Source: a virus. Taken from it: a DNA stretch of 30,959 bases. Below are positions 7,670 through 14,160 of the stretch, piece by piece. Every line of letters starts with the position of its first letter. Within the stretch, counting starts at the first letter, position 1. The position numbers were made by a program, and so were the translations under genes. Location: positions 1 through 30,959 of the IMG/VR virus record IMGVR_UViG_3300020183_000322. One strand, written 5' to 3'. Below the pieces are notes generated by a model that was given only the letters and a program-made list of their open reading frames with translations, was not told the DNA's origin and searched no databases.

Positions 7670-8962
7670 ATGGCGCTTCCTACGTTTTCTCCTGCTTCTG
7701 TATCAAGTAAAGTTATATTACCACCAACAGGTAATGTTAATAATGTTATAACTTCAAGTATACCTTTTGGTGTATATATTAATACAAATTATTGGAACAG
7801 TGAACAAATTAATGAATATAAAAATGGCTCTGCTGAACAAGTTGCATATATTTATAAAAAACTTGGTGGAGATGTATTAGATATAGAATTAGTAGAATCA
7901 CAAGTATATACTGCATATGAAGAAGCGTGTTTAGAATATTCATATTTAATCAACATACATCAATCTAAAAATGCACTACCATTTGTTTTAGGACAAAGCA
8001 CTGGCTCTTTTAATAGCGATGGACAATTAACTGGTAGTAATGCCTCTGACTTAAATAATGCTAATTTATCTTTTCCAAAAATGCAATTTACATATGCAAA
8101 AAATATTGCTATGGGAGTTAATACGGTTGCTTCTTTGAACAGCAATCAGCCAATTTATTCTGCATCGTTTTCTCCACAACCAGACGTACAAGATTATGAT
8201 TTACAAGCGGCAGTATCTTCATCAGCAGCGGCAAATGGTTGGAATTTGAATAATAAAAGAATAAATATTCATAAAGTATATTATAAAACGATTGGTGCTT
8301 CTTGGAATTTTTATGGTTATTTTGGTGGTCTTAACGTTGTTGGTAATTTATCAACATATGGTCAATATGCTGACGATAGCACGTTTGAAATAATACCAGT
8401 ATGGCAAAATAAACTACAAGCTATGGCCTATGAAGACGCAATTAAAACTCGCGTTAGCGATTGGTCTTTTCAATTAAGAAATAATAAAGTTCGTATATTC
8501 CCTGTACCAAATGCTTCTTCTCCAGCTAATTTTTGGTTTGATTTCAGCATTTCTGAAGATGCTTGGACGGAAACCGGTAAAAATCCAGATGGTTCATCTA
8601 TTGATTCCGGAGTAAATGGTATTAATAATATGAATACATTACCATTTCAAAACATTCCATATAATAAAATTAATAGTATTGGCAAACAATGGATTCGTCG
8701 TTTTTGCTTGGCGTTATGTAAAGAAATGTTAGGACAAGTTAGAAGCAAGTTTGCTAATGTTCCTATTCCCGGAGATGCTGTAACTTTAAATGGCGATAAA
8801 TTAATTACCGAAGGAAAAGAAGAACAAGATAAATTACGCGAAGAATTAAAAACGCAGCTAGCCGATATGACTTATTTAAAGATTAATGAAGATAGCGCAA
8901 AAATGATGGAAGATGCTTCTAAAACACAAACTTATAATCCAAACTTGATTTATGTAGGATAA
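7670..8962 (+). CDS. gp13: Neck / head-completion protein (gp13-like)
   Basis: A 430-residue protein. I start it at ATG 7670 (MALPTFSPAS) behind TGAGGAATTAAT. The in-frame extension to 7580 runs through the terminator and is not coding. Its place between the capsid gene and a gp14-like gene, followed by sheath and tube, is the T4 order 13-14-18-19. Helical segments such as ELVESQVYTAYEEACLEYSY and the C-terminal RRFCLALCKEMLGQVRSKF with an EQDKLREELKTQL helix are typical of connector/neck proteins. A Ser/Gly-rich loop (GQSTGSFNSDGQLTGSNAS) near residue 110 makes it longer than T4 gp13 (309 aa). It would sit below the portal and join head to tail. The gp13 label leans on gene order. Confidence 0.65.
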   Translation: MALPTFSPASVSSKVILPPTGNVNNVITSSIPFGVYINTNYWNSEQINEYKNGSAEQVAYIYKKLGGDVLDIELVESQVYTAYEEACLEYSYLINIHQSKNALPFVLGQSTGSFNSDGQLTGSNASDLNNANLSFPKMQFTYAKNIAMGVNTVASLNSNQPIYSASFSPQPDVQDYDLQAAVSSSAAANGWNLNNKRINIHKVYYKTIGASWNFYGYFGGLNVVGNLSTYGQYADDSTFEIIPVWQNKLQAMAYEDAIKTRVSDWSFQLRNNKVRIFPVPNASSPANFWFDFSISEDAWTETGKNPDGSSIDSGVNGINNMNTLPFQNIPYNKINSIGKQWIRRFCLALCKEMLGQVRSKFANVPIPGDAVTLNGDKLITEGKEEQDKLREELKTQLADMTYLKINEDSAKMMEDASKTQTYNPNLIYVG

Positions 8963-8966
8963 ATAA

Positions 8967-9482
8967 ATGGCAAGAAATAAAAAAACTAAAACAGAAGAAG
9001 GAAATAATATTGCCACCCAACCAGATGCGCCTCCTCCTCCGTTATTTCTTGGTGAGAAAGAGCGACAACTAGTAAAACAAATTAATGACGAAATTATTGA
9101 AAGAGTCATTGGTCAAACAATTACTTATTATCCAATAAGTCGCCAGTTTACAGAATATAATATTTATGGTGAAGCTATACAAAAAACTTTTTTAAGTCCA
9201 ATAAAAGTTTTAGCTCTTGTTAAGTGGGAGGGCAGCAGTACAACTACAGAAGCATTTGGTATAGATCGTAGAACTTCTATAACTGTCCAGTTTCACAAAC
9301 GTAGATTAACCGAAGATCAAGATCTGCTTGTTAGAGAAGGAGATTTTGTTCTTTATGGTGATACGTTTTATGAAATTATTACTCTAGCAGAACCAAAGTT
9401 ATTATTTGGTCAAATAGATAATAAATTTGAAATTATTGCTAAATGTATTAAGGCGCGTGAAAGCGTATTTAACGCCAAATAA
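8967..9482 (+). CDS. gp14: Neck protein / head-closure (gp14-like)
   Basis: A 171-residue protein that starts 4 bases after the previous stop. Features that resemble gp14-type neck proteins are the YYPISRQFTEYNIYGEA segment (residues ~52-68), then LALVKWEG, RTSITVQFHKRRL and VREGDFVLYGDTFYEI. That last part is a beta-barrel module in which the protein sits on the DNA exit channel. It is shorter than T4 gp14 (256 aa). The N-terminal 25 residues are charged and Pro-rich. With gp13-like it would close the filled head and provide the tail docking surface. In T4, genes 15-17 lie between 14 and 18; they are absent here. Confidence 0.65.
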   Translation: MARNKKTKTEEGNNIATQPDAPPPPLFLGEKERQLVKQINDEIIERVIGQTITYYPISRQFTEYNIYGEAIQKTFLSPIKVLALVKWEGSSTTTEAFGIDRRTSITVQFHKRRLTEDQDLLVREGDFVLYGDTFYEIITLAEPKLLFGQIDNKFEIIAKCIKARESVFNAK

Positions 9483-9517
9483 AAATAATAATTATAGTAT
9501 TTTCAAAAAAAGAACTA

Positions 9518-9527
9518 CTATTTATAT
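9518..9527 (+). promoter_or_regulatory. CTATTTATA motif, candidate late promoter for the sheath gene
   Basis: CTATTTATAT occurs in the 95-base gap before the sheath gene, 50 bases upstream of its ATG. The context ACTATTTATATTA is shared with the site at 7641. A small hairpin (CTACAAATTTTTGTAG, 9540-9555) separates it from the AAAGGAG ribosome site. Confidence 0.35.
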
Positions 9528-9577
9528 TAAGTATTTAGACTACAAATTTTTGTAGACTCCCAAAGGAGAATTAGATA

Positions 9578-12376
9578 ATGTCAGTTGCCAAGTTTAGATT
9601 TGTTTCCCCCGGTGTGCAAATAAATGAAATAGATAATTCACAGCTTCCTAGAACCCCAGAAGCTATGGGACCAGTAGTTATTGGTCGTTCGTTACGCGGT
9701 CCTATGATGCGCCCAGTAAAAGTACAAAGCTTTGCTGATTTTGTCGAATTATTTGGTGAACCGGTAGCTGGTGGTAAGGGTGGCGATGTATGGCGCGATG
9801 GTAATCGTTTAGCTCCTACATATGGCGTTTACGCCGCACAAGCATATTTAAGAAATTCTAATCCATTAACATTCGTTCGCTTGGGCGGTTTTCAAAATGA
9901 AAATGCTGGCAATACTACCGATGCAAAAGCTGGTTGGAAATTAGGTACTGAAACTGCTTATGGTTTGTTTTTAGCACCATTAACTGGTTCTAACCAAGTA
10001 TATAATGTTTCTGGTAGCGCACCATTGGCAGCAATTATTTATTCTAAAGATAATTCTATTGGTCTTAGTGGTTATCCATTAAGTGGCTCCACAAGAAGCG
10101 TAAGCAATCAAAAAGCAACTTGGGTTCGTACTGATGGTGCTGGTTTCGAAGTCCAAATGGTATTGAATGGCAAAAGTTTTAATGTTAACTTAAATGAATC
10201 TTCTAAAAAATATATTCGTAATGCGTTAAATGTAAATCCAACATTAACAAATTCTACTGTTGTTTCTTCTGCTGAAAACTATTTTCTTGGTGAAACTTTT
10301 CCAACTTGGGTAGCTGCTAAGGGCCACAGTTCAACAGCGGCTGACCAATATGCTGCAATATTGTTACCATTAGTAAGCAGCTCATTAGATTTTGGTAATT
10401 TCAAAAAAGGTGCTGAAGCCGCATCAACTGGCTGGATCGTATCACAACATAAAGGTGTGACCGGATCTTTTGAAGCTTCTGGTGCTTCAAATGCATATCC
10501 TGTAACAAATCTATTTAAATTAGTCGGTCTTTCTGAAGGTGAGTGGAATAGCCAAAACTTAAAAATTAGCATTGAAGATATCAAAGAACCAGCTAACGAA
10601 TTCATTAAATATGGTACATTTACTGTTTCTATCCGTAAAATTGATGATAATGATTTGAATCCTGTTTATCTTGAAAGATTTAATGGTTTAACATTAGATC
10701 CATCATCTGAAAACTTTATTGCTAGAAGAATCGGTGATAAATATACAGAATGGAGCTATACAGATAAAAAATATCTTGAATATGGTACTTACGATAATAA
10801 ATCTAAATTTGTTAGAGTACAATTAAATCCAGATGTAGAAAATGGCTTATCTGATGCCGATTTGTTGCCTTTTGGTTTCTATGGTCCACAAATACTAGAT
10901 GATAAATTAGTTACTGGTACTTCTTCTGGTAGTATTAGTGCTGCTGGTAGCTTTATTGGTACCCAAATTACCGGCTCTGCTACAAGCACATATTCTGCCA
11001 GCTTCTCACTTCCAGAATTACCATTAGTTATTTCTGGTAGCGATTTATCGTTTATACCTTCTCCATCATCTTTATATTGGGGATTAAAAACAAATTATGG
11101 AACTGTAAGAAAGCACAATAAAGACATTGTTGATGTAGTTCGCGCTCGTCCATATAATTATGACGCAGCAAAATATTCTTTCCTATTCAGTCTTGATGAT
11201 GTATCGGGTAGTGTTGTAAGTGGTAGCGTACTTGATTTGTCAACCTGCGCTTGGAGAGAGGGTTTTAGAAAAGATGGTCTTTCTTTAACCGCTCAAACAA
11301 ATACAACCGGTTCTATCACTAATTCTTCATTAGTTCTTTCAACATTTAATAAATTCACCGTTCCACTTGTAGGTGGCTTTGATGGTTTAAATATCGTTGA
11401 AAAAGATCCATTTAATAGAAGAGTATTGGCAGTAGGTGGTACCGATATTAGCAACTATGCTTATAATAGCATCAAAGTAGCAATTGAAAGCATTTCAGAT
11501 CCAGAAGTTGTTGAAATGAATTTAGCTGCTATTCCCGGTGTTGACAATCAATCCCTTACTGCTTTATTGTTAGATAAATGTGAACAACGCGGTGACGCAT
11601 TAGCAGTTCTTGACTTGAATGGCGATTATATCCCAGAAGAAGGTAAAGCCTCTCACACTACCACTGCTGCACAACGTAAACCAAATGTTAATACAACCGT
11701 ATCTAATTTAAAAGATCGTGCTATTAATAGCAGCTATGGTTGCTCTTTCTTCCCTTGGGTATTAGTTAGAGATAACCTAAATTCAAGCACTGTTTGGGTT
11801 CCACCTTCTGTTGCTGCCCTTGGTACATTCTCTAGCGCACAAGCTAACACAGAATTATGGTTTGCTCCAGCAGGATTTAATCGCGGTGGTTTAACAAATG
11901 GCGCTGCGGGTTTGCCAGTATTACAAACAGCCCTACGCTTAACTTCTAAAGATCGTGACACTCTTTATGAAGCAAATATTAATCCAATTGCTAGCTTCCC
12001 AGCAGAAGGTATTGTAATCTTTGGTCAAAAGACTCTACAAGTAACTCCTAGCGCCCTTGATCGTATCAATGTTCGTCGCTTGATGATTTACTTGAAGAAA
12101 GAAATTAGCCGTTTTGCTAGCACTATCCTATTTGATCCAAATGCAGCAGTAACTTGGAAGCGCTTTACAAATTTGGTTGTACCATTCCTTGATGGAGTTA
12201 AATCAAGATTTGGTTTAAGTGATTTCCGTGTGGTTCTCGATGAAACAACCACTACACCAGATTTGGTAGATCGTAATGTTGTTTACGCTAAGATTCTTTT
12301 GAAACCAACCCGTGCAATAGAATTTATTGCTCTTGACTTCGTAATCTTGCCTACTGGTGCATCTTTCGCAGATTAA
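9578..12376 (+). CDS. gp18: Tail sheath protein (gp18-like), enlarged
   Basis: A 932-residue contractile sheath protein. The N-terminus (FRFVSPGVQINEIDNS, then GPVVIGRSLRGPMM and FADFVELFGEP) and the C-terminus (from LFDPNAAVTWKRFTNLVVPF to YAKILLKPTRAIEFIALDFV) are the conserved sheath ends that form the inner, contractile core. The centre (~residues 110-600) is long and rich in Ser/Gly/Thr, with SGS/TGS motifs. It is presumably surface-exposed domains, giving a protein well above T4 gp18 (659 aa). The ribosome site is AAAGGAG. The second half uses more CGT, AAG and TTC codons than the first. Contraction of this sheath drives the tube through the host envelope. Confidence 0.95.
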   Translation: MSVAKFRFVSPGVQINEIDNSQLPRTPEAMGPVVIGRSLRGPMMRPVKVQSFADFVELFGEPVAGGKGGDVWRDGNRLAPTYGVYAAQAYLRNSNPLTFVRLGGFQNENAGNTTDAKAGWKLGTETAYGLFLAPLTGSNQVYNVSGSAPLAAIIYSKDNSIGLSGYPLSGSTRSVSNQKATWVRTDGAGFEVQMVLNGKSFNVNLNESSKKYIRNALNVNPTLTNSTVVSSAENYFLGETFPTWVAAKGHSSTAADQYAAILLPLVSSSLDFGNFKKGAEAASTGWIVSQHKGVTGSFEASGASNAYPVTNLFKLVGLSEGEWNSQNLKISIEDIKEPANEFIKYGTFTVSIRKIDDNDLNPVYLERFNGLTLDPSSENFIARRIGDKYTEWSYTDKKYLEYGTYDNKSKFVRVQLNPDVENGLSDADLLPFGFYGPQILDDKLVTGTSSGSISAAGSFIGTQITGSATSTYSASFSLPELPLVISGSDLSFIPSPSSLYWGLKTNYGTVRKHNKDIVDVVRARPYNYDAAKYSFLFSLDDVSGSVVSGSVLDLSTCAWREGFRKDGLSLTAQTNTTGSITNSSLVLSTFNKFTVPLVGGFDGLNIVEKDPFNRRVLAVGGTDISNYAYNSIKVAIESISDPEVVEMNLAAIPGVDNQSLTALLLDKCEQRGDALAVLDLNGDYIPEEGKASHTTTAAQRKPNVNTTVSNLKDRAINSSYGCSFFPWVLVRDNLNSSTVWVPPSVAALGTFSSAQANTELWFAPAGFNRGGLTNGAAGLPVLQTALRLTSKDRDTLYEANINPIASFPAEGIVIFGQKTLQVTPSALDRINVRRLMIYLKKEISRFASTILFDPNAAVTWKRFTNLVVPFLDGVKSRFGLSDFRVVLDETTTTPDLVDRNVVYAKILLKPTRAIEFIALDFVILPTGASFAD

Positions 12377-12393
12377 AAAATATTTTAAATACT

Positions 12394-12412
12394 ATATACT
12401 AATGTAGTATAT
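12394..12412 (+). repeat. AT-only-type inverted repeat between sheath and tube genes
   Basis: ATATACTA-ATG-TAGTATAT forms a near-perfect hairpin with a three-base loop in the 56-base gap before the tube gene. It has no T tract after it, so it is not a canonical terminator. It could modulate tube translation or mRNA ends. Confidence 0.5.
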
Positions 12413-12432
12413 ATATTAGGAGAATAAATAAA

Positions 12433-13026
12433 ATGGCATTTTGGAATGCAGCAGGACCAGAACCTAAAAGACAGTTTAGATGGTATATGTTGTTTGGTGG
12501 TAATAACGGAGCTGATTTAAGCAATATTCGCTTTGCATTAAAAAAAACCGATAAACCAAAATATAAAATTGGTGAAATAACACATAAATATTTAAATCAT
12601 AGTTTTTATTATCCCGGTCGTCTTGAATGGGAAGCAATCAATGTTACTTTTGCATCTGTAGCAGATCCAGATGCTACTTTATTAATGGATCTAGTAACAA
12701 AATTGGCTGGCTATATTGAACCAACAAATGAGAACGCGGTTGAAACAATCTCTAAGCAAAAATTTGGTGAAGCCATTGCTGCTAATGGTATTTCTTTAAT
12801 ACAAATTGATTCTAATGGTAATAAAATTGAAGAATGGTTATTAAATAATCCATTTTTTACAAATGTTAATTATGGTTCATTAGATTATGGTAGTGATGAA
12901 ATAGTGGAGATTTCTTGTACAGTGCGTTATGATTGGGCTAAACTCATTGGTAGTACTGCCGATGTTTCTGCAAACGACTCATATGATGACGCTATAGGAG
13001 AAGTTAAATCAGCTGGTACAAATTAA
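12433..13026 (+). CDS. gp19: Tail tube protein (gp19-like)
   Basis: A 197-residue protein directly after the sheath gene, as in T4. The opening MAFWNAAGPEPKRQFRWYML and the pattern KIGEITHKYLNHSFYYPGRLEWEAINVTF followed by the WLLNNPFFTNVNYGSLDYGSDEIVEI end are typical of gp19/gp54-type tube folds (T4 gp19: 163 aa). Stacked hexamers form the rigid tube inside the sheath, through which DNA passes. The ribosome site is TTAGGAGAATAAATAAA. No odd features were seen apart from a short Ser/Ala/Asp-rich C-terminal tail. Confidence 0.9.
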   Translation: MAFWNAAGPEPKRQFRWYMLFGGNNGADLSNIRFALKKTDKPKYKIGEITHKYLNHSFYYPGRLEWEAINVTFASVADPDATLLMDLVTKLAGYIEPTNENAVETISKQKFGEAIAANGISLIQIDSNGNKIEEWLLNNPFFTNVNYGSLDYGSDEIVEISCTVRYDWAKLIGSTADVSANDSYDDAIGEVKSAGTN

Positions 13027-13044
13027 AGAAAGCGTAGGTAGTAA

Positions 13045-13908
13045 ATGAGAAACAACGAAGAGCGTCTTGGTGCCAATATACAACGCCAAGACGCAACACC
13101 TGTAGAACAAGTAGCAAAACAAGCAGCACAAAGCGGTTTATCATTAGATTTTATAGTTCCAACAGAACTAGTGCCGCTGCCATCAAAAGGCAAATTTTAT
13201 CCACAAAATCACCCTTTGCATGGTAAAGATACTATAGAAATCAAGCAAATGACTGCAAAGGAAGAAGATATTCTTACTTCCCGCAGCCTATTAAAAAAAG
13301 GCGTTGCTCTTGATAAGCTAATAGCATCCTTAGTAACTGATAAAAGCATCAACACAGATACAATCACTTCAGAAGATCGTAATGCAATACTTGTTGCGGC
13401 ACGCATAGCAGCTTATGGGCCAAGTTATGATACGCAAGTTACTTGTCCATCTTGCAACGCAAAAGTAAAAAGTACGTTTGATCTTTATGAAAAAGTTTAC
13501 AAAGAAGAAGATGAAGAACCTCAAGCTGATTTTCCAGTAGAAATGAACGGTACTTTTGTTATTGAATTACCTTCTACTAAATGGCGCGTTATATGTCGTG
13601 CGTTAAATGGATATGATGAAAAGAACTTGATACGCATAAGTGAAAGCAAGAAAAATAGTGCTGGCGGTGATTCACTGTTAATGGAACAGCTAAAAGGCAT
13701 GATCGTTAGCATCCAGAACGTAGAAGATAAAGAGTTAATTAAAAAAGCCATAGAGGCTATGCCAGCGGCAGATTCAAGATATTTACGTAAAACATATAGC
13801 AAATATGTTAAAGGTATTGATTTAACAAAAACTTTTAATTGTTCTTCCTGCGGATATGAAACCGAAATGGAGGTGCCACTGACCGCAGACTTTTTTTGGT
13901 TTAAGTAG
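13045..13908 (+). CDS. gp26: gp26-like zinc-cluster tail/baseplate assembly protein
   Basis: A 287-residue protein with two CxxC pairs, CPSC (C134, C137) and CSSC (C266, C269), which would bind one zinc. T4 gp26, a baseplate-hub assembly protein, has the same layout of two CxxC/CxC knuckles and an ending with ..FF. The N-terminal part contains PLPSKGKFYP and IEIKQMTAKEEDIL, seen in this family. The reading frame stops soon after a seven-T run (13891-13897). The +1 frame is then open for another ~60 residues that look like real protein, so this may be the short product of a frameshift pair. The position between tube and tape-measure genes is where tail chaperone G/GT genes lie in many tailed phages. 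The ribosome site is weak (GTAGGTAG). Confidence 0.75.
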   Translation: MRNNEERLGANIQRQDATPVEQVAKQAAQSGLSLDFIVPTELVPLPSKGKFYPQNHPLHGKDTIEIKQMTAKEEDILTSRSLLKKGVALDKLIASLVTDKSINTDTITSEDRNAILVAARIAAYGPSYDTQVTCPSCNAKVKSTFDLYEKVYKEEDEEPQADFPVEMNGTFVIELPSTKWRVICRALNGYDEKNLIRISESKKNSAGGDSLLMEQLKGMIVSIQNVEDKELIKKAIEAMPAADSRYLRKTYSKYVKGIDLTKTFNCSSCGYETEMEVPLTADFFWFK

Positions 13909-14080
13909 CGAATACCAAGAAAATATCTATCAAATATTTTTCTATTTAAAATATTACGGTGGTTTCAGTCTTTTTGAGAGTTATAATTTACCAGTAGCAT
14001 TGAGAAAATGGTTTGTTGATAAACTCTCGGAACAATTAAAAGAAGAAAATGATGCTGTTCAAAAAGCATCTAGAAAATAA
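13883..14080 (+). CDS. +1-frame C-terminal extension of the gp26-like protein
   Basis: An open frame of 65 codons between TGA (13880) and TAA (14078), in the +1 frame relative to the gp26-like gene. It has no ATG, GTG or TTG until the TTG in the LPVALRKW region, so it cannot start conventionally at full length. The sequence has clear protein character: GLSSEYQENIYQIFFYLKYY, then GGFSLFESYNLPVALRKWFV, then a charged helix. I recall GGF...NLPV.LR-type segments following gp26 homologues in other T4-like phages. A +1 (or -2) shift at the T7 run would give ..TADFF-GLSSEYQ... A terminator follows immediately, so the segment lies inside the transcription unit. The alternative is a single extra T in the assembly. 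Confidence 0.65.
   Translation, partial: PQTFFGLSSEYQENIYQIFFYLKYYGGFSLFESYNLPVALRKWFVDKLSEQLKEENDAVQKASRK
13891..13897 (+). other. T7 run, candidate frameshift site
   Basis: Seven T in a row, read as TTT TTT TGG in frame 0, located 8 bases before the frame-0 stop TAG. Slippage of +1 or -2 joins the gp26-like frame to the downstream extension. Removal of one T would also fuse the frames. Confidence 0.5.
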
Positions 14081-14083
14081 ACA

Positions 14084-14116
14084 GAGAGCGAGCTAAAACT
14101 CGCTCTTTTTTCTTTT
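14084..14116 (+). terminator. Rho-independent terminator before the tape-measure gene
   Basis: AGAGCGAG (14085-14092), six-base loop, CTCGCTCT (14099-14106) form an 8-bp perfect stem followed by six T and a second T4 run. It lies just after the +1-frame extension and separates it from the tape-measure gene. Confidence 0.9.
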
Positions 14117-14160
14117 GTGCTCTAATTAACTTATACAATAATTATTTGAGGAATTTTTAA

